From Lwoffella lincolnii (GTDB lineage Bacteria > Pseudomonadota > Gammaproteobacteria > Pseudomonadales > Moraxellaceae): 64,000 nucleotides of DNA. The notes under the pieces are model-generated. The model ran no database searches. It saw nothing but the letters and a program-made list of their open reading frames with translations, and was not told where the DNA came from. The stretch lies in assembly GCF_002014765.1 (NCBI RefSeq), contig NZ_MUYT01000004.1, positions 372,001 through 436,000 of the forward strand, given 5' to 3'. Shown here one piece after another: positions 17,302 to 26,426 of this stretch. The translations under genes were made by a program, and so were the position numbers. How positions within the stretch are numbered: position 1 is the first letter of the stretch; each line of letters starts with the position of its first letter.

Positions 17302-17351
17302 AAACGTTCATTATCAATCATCGTCATCAATGCTTGTCATCAACAACACCG

Positions 17352-18131
17352 TCAAACCACAAAATCTTCACCTAAATAAACTTGTCGTACCAAATCGTTT
17401 TGCAAGATGTCATCGGCTGAGCCTTCGGCAATGATTGTCCCTTCACTGACAATATAGGCTTTTTCACAAATTGCCAACGTTTCTCGCACATTGTGATCGG
17501 TAATCAACACCCCAATACCTCGCTGTTTAAGTTGGGTAACCACTTCTTTAATATCACCCACAGAAATGGGGTCAACACCAGCAAATGGCTCATCAAGTAA
17601 GATAAATTTAGGATTGGCAGCCAACGCACGGGCAATCTCACAACGTCGCCGTTCACCACCTGACACGCTCATGCCCATGGAATGACGCACATGCTCAAGA
17701 TGAAACTCAGCCATCAACTTTTCCAACGTTTGCTTTTGTTCGGCTTTATTTAAATCTTTACGAGTCTGTAAAATCGACAGGATATTGTCTTGAATGCTCA
17801 GTTTGCGAAAAATAGAAGCTTCTTGTGGTAAATAACCAATGCCATGACGGGCCCGCTCGTGCATGGATAAATGTGATAAACTCGTGCCAGCACCATGCTC
17901 AGAGTCCATCAACAGCACTTGCCCCTTATCCATTGGCACAAGTCCAACCACCATATAAAAGCTGGTGGTTTTGCCTGCCCCATTAGGACCTAACAGCCCC
18001 ACCACTTGACCTTGACTTAACTCAAAGGACACATCTTTGACCACCCAGCGTTTGCCATATTGCTTGGCAAGATGACGAATGCTCAATTTGCTGATGGACT
18101 GATTGCTGATGAATTTGGCATCGCTTGTCAT
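17352..18131 (-). CDS. lptB: LPS export ABC transporter ATPase LptB
   Basis: A 259-residue cytoplasmic ATPase of the LptB2FGC machine that pulls lipopolysaccharide or lipooligosaccharide from the inner membrane. Walker A is GPNGAGKTT (48-56), the signature is VSGGERRRCEIARAL, Walker B is FILLDEPFAGVDPISV, and the switch His is in LITDHN. About 15 residues precede the usual start. It follows lptA by 17 bp in the conserved kdsD-kdsC-lptC-lptA-lptB order. lptF and lptG are not in the window. Confidence 0.96.
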   Translation of the reverse strand: MTSDAKFISNQSISKLSIRHLAKQYGKRWVVKDVSFELSQGQVVGLLGPNGAGKTTSFYMVVGLVPMDKGQVLLMDSEHGAGTSLSHLSMHERARHGIGYLPQEASIFRKLSIQDNILSILQTRKDLNKAEQKQTLEKLMAEFHLEHVRHSMGMSVSGGERRRCEIARALAANPKFILLDEPFAGVDPISVGDIKEVVTQLKQRGIGVLITDHNVRETLAICEKAYIVSEGTIIAEGSADDILQNDLVRQVYLGEDFVV

Positions 18132-18148
18132 GTTGATGAGTGCCTTAG

Positions 18149-18715
18149 TTAGCGAATACTTTGGCGGTTGGTGGCTTCATTGGGTGGAAACACCAACTCA
18201 ACCCGATGACCGCCACCAGCGGTTGCTTCAACATCGCCTGCTTTTAGGCTGTAGCGGATTTGGTTGCCTGAAAAGCTTGCCCCATTTTGGTTGAGTTTGG
18301 CATCACCTGTTAAAGTAACGATGCCTGTTACGGTGTTGTAGTCAATCTTATGGGCTTGTCCTTTAGCAAGTCCCTTATCTTTAGTAACGACTTGTTCCAT
18401 CGTGGCAGGACGACCTGTGGCAACGGCAGAATCGATACTGCGGTTTTGTGACAGATGAACGGTGATGTTATCGGCAGTCATTTTAAATGTGCCTTGAGTA
18501 ATGATGACATTGCCACTGTAACTGGTAACACCTGTGCTTTGTTTGTAAGTTGCCTTATCTGCCAATAAACGAATGGGTTGGTTGGCATCAGAGGGCAATG
18601 CCATCGCACTGATGGAAATACTTGATAAAACGGCCATACTTGATAAGCCAGTCGATAAAAACTGGCGACACAAACAGAACAATCGTAAAAAAAACGCTCG
18701 CAAAAATTCATTCAT
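18149..18715 (-). CDS. lptA: Lipopolysaccharide periplasmic bridge protein LptA
   Basis: A 188-residue exported protein with an N-terminal signal (hydrophobic to about residue 36, ending ISAMALP) and one OstA-like beta-jellyroll domain. DANQPIRLLADKATYKQSTGVTSYSGNV and ITQGTFKMTADNITVHL are the family signature. It polymerises into the bridge that carries LPS across the periplasm between LptC and LptD. It lies between lptC (126-bp gap) and lptB (17 bp). Confidence 0.92.
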   Translation of the reverse strand: MNEFLRAFFLRLFCLCRQFLSTGLSSMAVLSSISISAMALPSDANQPIRLLADKATYKQSTGVTSYSGNVIITQGTFKMTADNITVHLSQNRSIDSAVATGRPATMEQVVTKDKGLAKGQAHKIDYNTVTGIVTLTGDAKLNQNGASFSGNQIRYSLKAGDVEATAGGGHRVELVFPPNEATNRQSIR

Positions 18716-18842
18716 ATCATTTACTCAACTTGCTCAAGTAAAGCAATTTGGCTTTATCAATTTGTCAATCACATCAATTTGTCAATCATCAATCAGTGTC
18801 TTACTGGCATTGACCTTATGTGTATCGACCTTATGTGTGTAT

Positions 18843-19418
18843 TTAAAACAAGCTCTTATTTTGTCTGGGGCTTGGGTCAAACATCACTTCAATTTGCCCA
18901 AATTCAAACTCACCTGTGTTTAAGTTCGCTTGCATCGTCCCTGCGGTAAATGTGTTGTTGCCTTGGCTGATCTTAACGGGTTGATGACTGGTCAGCAGTT
19001 TATCTTTGCTGTTGCCCTCAAGACCATCACCCACCACCACGATATGTTGTTCACCGTTGGGCAGAATACCCATCAGCTGAAACCCTCCTGATATCTGTAA
19101 ATTTCCCGTTTGCTGGTTCATGGTTGCCCTTTGGGCAGTCAGCTCATAAGCCTGCTCACCAGAGGTTTGCCAATCCATTTGCAACCCCTGAATACCATCA
19201 AGGTGGGTCTGCTCATCACGGGTTATTGACTCAGCTTGCAGTTGATATTCAGTCTCGCCAGCATCATTGGTTTGCATCGCTTGTATGTCGGTAACTTCAG
19301 TATCCACATTATTTTGGCTGATGCCCACTGGTTGTCGCATCTCCCCCACATCGTTAAATATCCAGACCGCAACGATGGCAATCAAAACCGCAATGATAAA
19401 AAAATATTTGTTATTCAC
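18843..19418 (-). CDS. lptC: LPS export system protein LptC
   Basis: A 191-residue protein, the same length as E. coli LptC. A single N-terminal membrane helix (YFFIIAVLIAIVAVWIF, about 4-20) anchors a periplasmic jellyroll domain, with SGGFQLMGILPNGEQHIVVVGDGLEG toward the end. It receives LPS from LptB2FG and hands it to LptA. Sequence conservation is weak in this family, and the call rests on the fold pattern, length and position directly before lptA and after kdsC. Confidence 0.88.
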   Translation of the reverse strand: MNNKYFFIIAVLIAIVAVWIFNDVGEMRQPVGISQNNVDTEVTDIQAMQTNDAGETEYQLQAESITRDEQTHLDGIQGLQMDWQTSGEQAYELTAQRATMNQQTGNLQISGGFQLMGILPNGEQHIVVVGDGLEGNSKDKLLTSHQPVKISQGNNTFTAGTMQANLNTGEFEFGQIEVMFDPSPRQNKSLF

Positions 19419-19546
19419 AGTGTTTGGCTTATCAAAATCAATGAACTCACATGACCCTACTATTCATTCAATACCATCAATACCATTTATTTAATTAAAT
19501 TTAATTAATCAAACATTTAATTAATCAAATTTTACAATCAAAACCA

Positions 19547-20092
19547 TCATTCAAATTTTGCAATAAAATCTTGATAATGACCCGTGGCTTTTAATATCAA
19601 GTCGCACACCTCTCTGACCGCACCTTCCCCACTTGTGCGAGTGGTTACCATGTCCACTCGGTTAATGACTTCACGATGAGCATTGGGAACAGTGGCAGCA
19701 AATCCCACTGCCTGTAAAGCCTTGATGTCAGGCAAATCATCACCCATATAAGCACATTCATTAAGGCTGATGGGGCTGGACAAATTTGCCAACAACGCTT
19801 TACTTGCCAGCAATTCTTTTAGGGCAGTCAATTTGTCATCACGCCCTTGTAGCACATGGACAATATTAAGCTCATCGGCTCTTTTGGCGACCATGGGGCT
19901 GATGCGTCCTGTGATGATGGCAACGTGAATGCCATACTGATGCAATGCCGTGATGCCCAGGCCATCTTGCACATGAAACTGTTTGCTCTCAACACCATTG
20001 GCATCAAAGATAATCTTGCCATCAGATAAGATACCGTCAACATCTAATACCAACAGCCTAATGTTAGCGGCTTTTTTTAATAAATCTGTCAT
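19547..20092 (-). CDS. kdsC: 3-deoxy-D-manno-octulosonate 8-phosphate phosphatase KdsC
   Basis: A 181-residue type C0 HAD phosphatase that removes phosphate from Kdo-8-P. The nucleophile motif LVLDVDGILSDGKIIF has Asp at residues 17 and 19. IITGRISPMV holds the Thr of motif II and YMGDDLPDIKAL the magnesium-binding Asp pair. There is no cap domain, as usual for this tetrameric family. It lies between kdsD (170-bp gap) and lptC, giving Kdo supply and LPS transport in one cluster. Confidence 0.94.
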   Translation of the reverse strand: MTDLLKKAANIRLLVLDVDGILSDGKIIFDANGVESKQFHVQDGLGITALHQYGIHVAIITGRISPMVAKRADELNIVHVLQGRDDKLTALKELLASKALLANLSSPISLNECAYMGDDLPDIKALQAVGFAATVPNAHREVINRVDMVTTRTSGEGAVREVCDLILKATGHYQDFIAKFE

Positions 20093-20262
20093 GGCAATCT
20101 CTTTGGCAATGTTTTTTAGTTAGGGATTTTTTAGTTAGGGGTTTTTGGCTTAAGTTTTGTTTTTCTTGCTTAAGTTTTTTCTAAGCAGACATGGGTTAAT
20201 GGGTTATTTTATCATGGGCTAAAATCAATGGCTGATATTCATGAATGACCAAACGGCTCACG

Positions 20263-21240
20263 CTAGCTAACCCCAGCTTGCAACAAGTCATGAATGGTGA
20301 TGATGCCCAATAAATGTGCCATATCATCTAAAATCAACAGCTGACTGATGCCCTTTTCATTCATAATGGACAGAGCATCAGACGCACGAGTGTCTTTATT
20401 GACACACTTTGGCTCTTTGGTCATGATGTTACAGATGTGATGGTCAAGCTGAAGATTGCGATTAAGACTGCGACGCAAATCACCATCAGTAAACACGCCA
20501 ACCACTCGGTTATTGTTATCAGTAATGACCGTCATTCCCAGTCGTCCACTGGTCATCTCAAACACCGCATCTTCCAAACTGGCATGTATTGACACCACAG
20601 GCAAATCATCACCTTGGTGCATTAAATCCGCCACAGTCAAGAGCAACTGACGCCCCAATGCCCCAGCAGGATGCGACAAGGCAAAATCTTCTGACGTAAA
20701 ATCACGCGCGTGTACCAATGCCACCGCCAACGCATCACCCAATACCAATGTGGCTGTGGTGCTGGAAGTAGGGGCAAGCCCAAGGGGGCAAGCCTCTTCA
20801 GACTTGCCCAAAGTCAACGCAATGTCTGCTTCTTTGGGCAAAAATCCGCGCAAATCTCGACTGATGCTGATTAACGGAATGTTCAGTTTTTTTACCACGG
20901 GGATTAAGGTTTTGATTTCATCAGACTCACCTGAGTTAGAAATCGCCAACAACACATCACCTTTGACCAACATGCCTAAATCACCATGCCCAGCCTCCCC
21001 TGGGTGCATAAAAAAAGAAGGCGTTCCTGTTGACGCAAAGGTAGCAGCCATTTTGCGGGCGATATGACCTGATTTGCCCATGCCTGTTACCACCACTCGA
21101 CCTTGACAACTCAAAATCGTTAAGCAGGCCTGTTCAAAACGCTCATCAATCTCCTCTGACAACAAGGACAAGGCAGATTGCTCCTTTTGAATGGCTTCTT
21201 TGGCATGGCGGATAAGATGGTCAGTATGGCAGGCGCTCAT
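20263..21240 (-). CDS. kdsD: D-arabinose 5-phosphate isomerase KdsD
   Basis: A 325-residue KpsF/GutQ family isomerase converting ribulose 5-phosphate to arabinose 5-phosphate, the first step of Kdo synthesis. It has an N-terminal SIS domain (VVVTGMGKSGHIARKMAATFASTG, ISNSGESDEI, SHPAGALGR) and two CBS domains from about residue 210. Length and layout match E. coli KdsD. The gene follows hfq by 47 bp on the same strand, so read-through from the hfq region is possible. Confidence 0.94.
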   Translation of the reverse strand: MSACHTDHLIRHAKEAIQKEQSALSLLSEEIDERFEQACLTILSCQGRVVVTGMGKSGHIARKMAATFASTGTPSFFMHPGEAGHGDLGMLVKGDVLLAISNSGESDEIKTLIPVVKKLNIPLISISRDLRGFLPKEADIALTLGKSEEACPLGLAPTSSTTATLVLGDALAVALVHARDFTSEDFALSHPAGALGRQLLLTVADLMHQGDDLPVVSIHASLEDAVFEMTSGRLGMTVITDNNNRVVGVFTDGDLRRSLNRNLQLDHHICNIMTKEPKCVNKDTRASDALSIMNEKGISQLLILDDMAHLLGIITIHDLLQAGVS

Positions 21241-21287
21241 TGGGCATTAATCTCAATCATCAGTCATCAATCATTAATCATCAGTCA

Positions 21288-21890
21288 TTAATCTTCATCA
21301 TCTTCGCCATTAAAATCATTGCTACTTGTCTCTTGAAAGCCTTTGCCCTCAAGGCGACTGGCATTGACATCAAATGGTTGATTAAATCCTCGCTCTTGAC
21401 CAAAGCCACCATCAAACTTGCGATTATCAAGTTTACGTTCTTGAGCAAAACCCCCACGGTCAAAGCCACGCTCTTGGGCAAATCCACCTCTCTCAAAGCC
21501 ACGCTCTTGGGTAAAACCGCCACGATTAAAGCCACGCTCTTGGCTAAAACCACCACGGTTAAAACCAGCATCATCGGCTTCACTTTGGTAAGCGCCATAG
21601 CCACCACTTTGATAACCAGATGATGACATCGCTGATGACTGAATGGTCGATGATTGCATGCCCATGGGTGAGGTGCCAGCGTTACGAGGGTTGCGTGCAG
21701 GGACAACGGTAGAGATGGCGTGCTTATAGACCATTTGACTCACGGTGTTTTTAAGTAGCACCACATATTGGTCAAATGATTCAATATGACCTTGTAGCTT
21801 GATTCCGTTTACCAAGAAAATAGAAACTGGAATGCGATCTTTACGCAAACTGTTTAAAAAAGGGTCTTGCAAGGTTTGACCTTTTGACAT
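21288..21890 (-). CDS. hfq: RNA chaperone Hfq with long repetitive tail
   Basis: Residues 1-66 are a standard Sm-like Hfq core (MSKGQTLQDPFLNSLRKDRIPVSIFLVNGIKLQG as its opening motif region; YKHAISTVVP at the Sm2 end). It pairs sRNAs with mRNAs as a hexamer. The tail is about 134 residues, against about 36 in E. coli. Residues 110-171 hold four to five copies of an 11-residue unit of the form RGGFxQERGFx, so each hexamer would display over 20 RGG-type elements. The end is acidic (GEDDED). Long Gly-rich tails are known in Moraxellaceae Hfq. It lies 273 bp downstream of miaA, as in enterobacteria. Confidence 0.95.
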   Translation of the reverse strand: MSKGQTLQDPFLNSLRKDRIPVSIFLVNGIKLQGHIESFDQYVVLLKNTVSQMVYKHAISTVVPARNPRNAGTSPMGMQSSTIQSSAMSSSGYQSGGYGAYQSEADDAGFNRGGFSQERGFNRGGFTQERGFERGGFAQERGFDRGGFAQERKLDNRKFDGGFGQERGFNQPFDVNASRLEGKGFQETSSNDFNGEDDED

Positions 21891-22083
21891 TATTATTCTC
21901 CAACATTGGACGATTCATATTCTAAAAGATGGCAACTTTAAAAGATAACAACTTTACTTTAAAAGACAATAACAACACGCTTACCTTGTTCCGTCAACGC
22001 TTAACATCATCTTATGACATGATGATGGTAACAGTGATGATAAAAATGATAAATAAAAAAATGATAAATAAAAATGGTAGGAA

Positions 22084-22113
22084 AAAACCGACCGCTCATT
22101 ATAATAAGCGTCT
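22084..22113 (-). terminator. Hairpin after miaA, or -10 element for hfq
   Basis: On the minus strand CGCTTAT...ATGAGCG folds around TATA and is followed by GGTCGGTTTTTT, which fits a terminator for miaA. The same bases contain TATAAT (22103-22098) that could be an hfq -10. No clear -35 favours one reading. Confidence 0.4.
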
Positions 22114-22162
22114 TTAAAAATTCTTTAGGGTTTTCATTAAAAAATTACCCAAATATCAACCT

Positions 22163-23398
22163 TTAACATAATTTTTGTTGTATTTGTTCTATGGACGTAA
22201 ACGTCATGATGGTTTTTATGCCGTCATGAACAGACATGGCATCAGATGACATAATCAGCTTGTTTAACCAAGTATATTGTCGCTTTGCTAATTGCCTTGT
22301 GGCATATAATGCCTTATTTTTTATATCTTGACAAGCCAACACGTCATCAGCAGTGATGCAAGGGGGATTTGACATGTTTGGCAAGCCTTTAAAATGGGCC
22401 CGATGATGTTTTAACAGCTCAGATAAATCATGTTCGTTCAGATGCTGGTCAGTGGGCAGATGCGTTAATAACCACTGAATGGGCATCAGCTGTGTCATGG
22501 TATCTGATGCGACCAATAACTTGCCTTGTGTGTCTGTCCAAATTAAGCCCAACTGCATTAAGCCATCTATGGCTTGTCGATAACCCACACATCGCATCGA
22601 TGGTAGGTTATTGTGTAATGGGTATTTTTGGATTAACCGCACCACTTCAAAAATCAGCCCCTGTTGCCACATTTGCTCCAATCGCCTTTGGATACGCTCA
22701 TATAACCACGCTCGCTCAGGAATCACCGCAAGCCCTAGCCATGCTTGATTTGGTTGATTTGCCAATGCCATTTTGGGCAGTTGTTGCCAATGGCTGATGG
22801 GTTTATTCGTCTGTTCATACACTTCAATCGCACGAGTGATGCGTTGGCTGTCGGTGGCATTGAGCCTATGAGCGGTGATGGGGTCAATGGTTTGTAAATA
22901 TGTATACAGATTGGCCAAACCTTCTGTTTTTAGCCACTGGGCAACTTTTGTACGCACTTCAGGCTCACTGTCAGGCACAGCGGATATGCCGTCAAATAAC
23001 GCCATATAATACATCATCGTGCCACCCACCAAAAAGGGCAGTTTGCCGCGCTGATGGATTTGCTCAATCAATCTTTGCACATCTGCCACAAAACTCGCCA
23101 CACCATAGCTGTCAGTGGGTGGCATGATATCAACCAAATGATGCGGATAACGCATCAGTTCATCAGCCGTTGGTTTGGCAGAACCAATATTCATATCTTG
23201 ATAAATCAATGCCGAGTCCACTGAGATTAATTCAAAACGACCTGTCTGATAAAGCTGATGGGCAAAGTCAGTTTTGCCACTGGCAGTCGGTGCAAGTAAA
23301 CATAACACCGCATTGTCTTGTTTAATAAAGTCCTTTAGCCCATCGACTGGTAAGGAAGTATTGGCGGTCAGTAACTTGGTAACATGATGGTTTGTCAT
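22163..23398 (-). CDS. miaA: tRNA dimethylallyltransferase MiaA
   Basis: A 411-residue enzyme that isopentenylates A37 of tRNAs reading UNN codons. The P-loop LLAPTASGKTDFAHQLY (about 34-50), the DMNIGSAKPTADE substrate loop, LVGGTMMYYMALFDG and RAIEVYEQT are all family hallmarks. It is about 95 residues longer than E. coli MiaA. The extra part lies near the C-terminus (about 300-370), where the family tail is variable. It sits 42 bp after mutL and before hfq, the classical mutL-miaA-hfq order. Confidence 0.94.
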   Translation of the reverse strand: MTNHHVTKLLTANTSLPVDGLKDFIKQDNAVLCLLAPTASGKTDFAHQLYQTGRFELISVDSALIYQDMNIGSAKPTADELMRYPHHLVDIMPPTDSYGVASFVADVQRLIEQIHQRGKLPFLVGGTMMYYMALFDGISAVPDSEPEVRTKVAQWLKTEGLANLYTYLQTIDPITAHRLNATDSQRITRAIEVYEQTNKPISHWQQLPKMALANQPNQAWLGLAVIPERAWLYERIQRRLEQMWQQGLIFEVVRLIQKYPLHNNLPSMRCVGYRQAIDGLMQLGLIWTDTQGKLLVASDTMTQLMPIQWLLTHLPTDQHLNEHDLSELLKHHRAHFKGLPNMSNPPCITADDVLACQDIKNKALYATRQLAKRQYTWLNKLIMSSDAMSVHDGIKTIMTFTSIEQIQQKLC

Positions 23399-23439
23399 AA
23401 TAAAACTGTCAAAATAAACGCTGTCTTATGATTAACCCA

Positions 23440-25230
23440 TTAATGAACTGTGTTTTGTATCAGCAACTGATGCAATGTTGCTTCACCAGTTAATCTGGCA
23501 ATCAAACTTTGTGAATCATGACAGTTTTGCGTCAATATCAATGTTTGTTGATGCCATAATAATTGCCAAGGCACATGCTCTGTCGGTAATCGCAATCGTT
23601 TGTCATTAATGAATAATAAAGAATGATTCATTTGATTTTGCCAAGAGCAGTCAATCAACCGCCATACCCTATTGATGACAAGATGAGACAATAAGCTTGC
23701 ACTTAGCCGATAAATCACACTTAATGCGATGGGGTCATCATCAGTGTTTAAAGGATTAAAATTAACTGAATAGTTAAGGTTAGCTGAATAATGAGAGTTA
23801 ATTGGTGAATCAGACACATGACTCAGCTGATAGATGGCATGTGGGCTATTGACTTGAGCCATACCAGATGGTCGTTTGTCATATGACTTAGAGAAATTAG
23901 ATGACTTAAAATAACTGCTTTGTGCAGGTTGGCTTATCAGTGTGCGAGTTTGTTCTAAAGCAGATTGTGGGGCAGATTGTGGCGGTATGTCCGATGTTGT
24001 GTTTGGCTGTTGTTTTGGCTGAATTGATGGTTTGCGTGAATGTTGTTTATTTGAATGTTGTTTGTGTGGCTGTGGTTGGCAAAGTTGCGTTTTATCAAGC
24101 TGATTTAAACATTTACTAAGACAATCATGCAGATGGGTATTGATGACACTTAATGCCTGAATATGAATGGTTTGCTTACTTGGGTGAACATTCACATGAC
24201 AAAGCTCAGATGGCAACACAAAATAAACAGCATAACTGATGGATTCGGCATCAACGCCTTGTGCGGTTAGCGTTTGGCGAATTTGTTGGCTGATGCTGGG
24301 CAATTTAATCAAGCGGTGATTGACGTATATCAGACGCTCACATTTGGCGGTTGTTGACTGCCAAAGCCAGCCCACAAGATATGACGATTCATCAGTATTT
24401 TTAGAGAGGCGGGGTAAATAAGATGATAATGGGTGATAAAAGGGCAACAAACGAGCCCAGGACAAATCCAAAACCTGTTGTAAACGGGTTAAATAAGCAG
24501 TAAATGCAGTAAACAATGTGCCTTGCTGATGCTCATCAATCATTGGACTTAGGCAGTTGATGTGTTTTTGATTGTCAGTGTGTTTTTGATGACAAGTGAG
24601 CGTAACCGCTTGTAGTTGTTGTCGGCATTTGCCATCATGATACAAACGTAAGGTCATGGCAGGATAAGCAGTGGCAATGCCCTTAACCACCGTTTCAATG
24701 TGTTGGTACTCTGTGGCGATGTTTTTAAGATTGGCACGGCGAGCAGGCACATTAAAGTATAAATCTTTGACCGTCACTTGTGTGCCACGTTGATACACAC
24801 AAGGCACAATGTCAGGCGTATCACCAATCACCCCAGTAACCAGCAGTCTTCTCCCTACCCCTGTGTCATCGGCACTGCTGATGATACAGACTCGTGATAC
24901 CGCCACAATAGATGCCAATGCTTCACCCCGAAAGCCTAACGTGGTAATCCCATGCAGGTTTGCCACATCAGCAACCTTGCTGGTGGCATGACGAGTCACC
25001 GCCATGCTCATGTCTTCAGGCAAAATGCCTTGTCCATTGTCCACCACTTCAATCATACCCATACCACCTTGAGTGATGCGAATTTCAATCACATCTGCCC
25101 CTGCATCAATGGCATTTTCAAGCAACTCTTTCACCACTGATGCAGGGCGTGTAACCACTTCACCTGCTGCCAGTTGATTGATAAGCAAGGGTGAGAGTTT
25201 TTCAATACGATTGGGGCGATTAGGTTGCAA
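23440..25230 (-). CDS. mutL: DNA mismatch repair protein MutL, short C-terminal domain
   Basis: A 596-residue protein. The GHKL ATPase domain is complete: KELLENAIDAGAD, VVDNGQGI, TLGFRGEALASI, and the transducer end VNVHPSKQ near residue 350. A Gln/His/Ser-rich linker covers about 375-490. The C-terminal part is only about 100 residues and lacks the DMHAAHERI-like motif and the DQHAxxE nuclease motif; family dimerisation domains are usually near 180 residues. It may therefore rely on a separate nicking endonuclease or have reduced activity (inference). Its start overlaps the tsaE end by 11 bp. Confidence 0.9.
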   Translation of the reverse strand: MQPNRPNRIEKLSPLLINQLAAGEVVTRPASVVKELLENAIDAGADVIEIRITQGGMGMIEVVDNGQGILPEDMSMAVTRHATSKVADVANLHGITTLGFRGEALASIVAVSRVCIISSADDTGVGRRLLVTGVIGDTPDIVPCVYQRGTQVTVKDLYFNVPARRANLKNIATEYQHIETVVKGIATAYPAMTLRLYHDGKCRQQLQAVTLTCHQKHTDNQKHINCLSPMIDEHQQGTLFTAFTAYLTRLQQVLDLSWARLLPFYHPLSSYLPRLSKNTDESSYLVGWLWQSTTAKCERLIYVNHRLIKLPSISQQIRQTLTAQGVDAESISYAVYFVLPSELCHVNVHPSKQTIHIQALSVINTHLHDCLSKCLNQLDKTQLCQPQPHKQHSNKQHSRKPSIQPKQQPNTTSDIPPQSAPQSALEQTRTLISQPAQSSYFKSSNFSKSYDKRPSGMAQVNSPHAIYQLSHVSDSPINSHYSANLNYSVNFNPLNTDDDPIALSVIYRLSASLLSHLVINRVWRLIDCSWQNQMNHSLLFINDKRLRLPTEHVPWQLLWHQQTLILTQNCHDSQSLIARLTGEATLHQLLIQNTVH

Positions 25231-25675
25231 AATGAATGGTCACTTCTCGATGGTTAGTTTGGGCATCATTCTCAAGGCGTTTAATATCAATGATGACATT
25301 TGGCTTGGTCAAATAACCTTCGGCACGGCTTGCCCATTCAATAATCACCAGTGAGTTTGGTTCATCTTGATATTCATAAAAGCCAATAAAATCCAATTCT
25401 TCCGGGTCGTCTAATCGGTATAAATCGGCATGATAAACAGGCTTGATTGTGCCATCTGCTTGGCAAATTCGATATGGCTCAACCAGTGTAAAAGTTGGAC
25501 TTTTCACCGCACCAGCATGCCCCATTGCTTGTAACCAGTAGCGTGTGAGCGTGGTCTTGCCTGCCCCCAAATCACCCGATAGCCACACACTGCCTGTGAT
25601 GTTCATTTGAGCAAGATCATGGGCCAGAGCTTGAGTGTCAGTTTCTGATGTGAGAATGAGCGTTTTATTGACCAT
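25220..25675 (-). CDS. tsaE: tRNA threonylcarbamoyladenosine biosynthesis ATPase TsaE
   Basis: A 151-residue ATPase required with TsaB, TsaC and TsaD for the t6A37 modification of tRNA. The P-loop LSGDLGAGKTTLTRYWLQAMG, the switch VKSPTFTLVEPY and the HADLYRLDDPEELDFIG segment with the catalytic Asp-Leu-Tyr-Arg are intact. It overlaps mutL by 11 bp, which implies translational coupling. In enterobacteria amiB separates tsaE from mutL; that gene is absent here. Confidence 0.95.
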   Translation of the reverse strand: MVNKTLILTSETDTQALAHDLAQMNITGSVWLSGDLGAGKTTLTRYWLQAMGHAGAVKSPTFTLVEPYRICQADGTIKPVYHADLYRLDDPEELDFIGFYEYQDEPNSLVIIEWASRAEGYLTKPNVIIDIKRLENDAQTNHREVTIHFAT

Positions 25676-25728
25676 TTAACTTGTATTAACTTTAATTTAA
25701 TTGATATTAACTTTAATTGATATTAACT

Positions 25729-26328
25729 TTAATTTGCATTGACTTGCAATGAGACAGTTGGATTGACAAATTTTTCGCCGTGTATCAGTTTATCATACAT
25801 CAACGGGTCGCTCCATTCGGCTTTAACCGCATCACTAAAGTCAAAATCAGTCAACCTTAGCTCGCCCATTTGTGCGTTTAACACATCATCTTCAAAACAT
25901 TGGGCATAACCAGTGGCGGTTTCATGGGCAATCACCGAATACACTGACACATCAGCTTCACCGTTTTGCATGTGGGTTTGTTCTAATATCTGTTTTACCC
26001 AAAAAAATATCACTCGGCTAAACTGCTCTGCTGATGGCGACACAGGCAGGCTTACCCAACGATTGCTAAATTTTTTGCAAGCATCGATATAGTCTGAATC
26101 GTCTTTATTCCAAAAACAAATGGCATGGTCAAAACTGTCAATGATGTCCTTGATGGACGATTTTAATAAACCAAAATCATACACCATCTGCCCATGGTCA
26201 AGGCGATGGGCTTGTAAAATCAATTCAATCTGATAACTATGCCCATGAATGGAATATTTACACCGCTCTGAGCTACAGTTTCGCACAATGTGGGCATTTT
26301 CAAATTTAAACAGTTTTCGGATACGCAT
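25729..26328 (-). CDS. 6-carboxytetrahydropterin synthase (QueD-like)
   Basis: A 199-residue member of the 6-pyruvoyl-tetrahydropterin synthase/QueD family. ENAHIVRNCSSERCKYSIHGHSYQIEL has the zinc His residues and the active-site Cys. MVYDFGLLKSSIKDIIDSFDHAICF gives the Asp-His pair, and a C-terminal Glu lies in the VIAHETATGYA strand. Classical QueD has about 120 residues; this version carries insertions typical of the larger gammaproteobacterial form. It would act in queuosine (7-deazaguanine) synthesis, though other queue genes are not visible here. It lies between dusB and tsaE on the same strand. Confidence 0.85.
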   Translation of the reverse strand: MRIRKLFKFENAHIVRNCSSERCKYSIHGHSYQIELILQAHRLDHGQMVYDFGLLKSSIKDIIDSFDHAICFWNKDDSDYIDACKKFSNRWVSLPVSPSAEQFSRVIFFWVKQILEQTHMQNGEADVSVYSVIAHETATGYAQCFEDDVLNAQMGELRLTDFDFSDAVKAEWSDPLMYDKLIHGEKFVNPTVSLQVNAN

Positions 26329-26426
26329 GATTCTTCTCTATTTTAATTGACCTGATTACTTATTAATCTTAAGTGCATTATCATGATGACATTGTCATTA
26401 TCACACTGTCATTTATCATCACACTG

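Noticed and set aside
21281..21706. 141-residue frame overlapping hfq
   Set aside because: It is an out-of-frame reading of the Hfq tail repeats on the same strand; the repetitive composition explains its openness.
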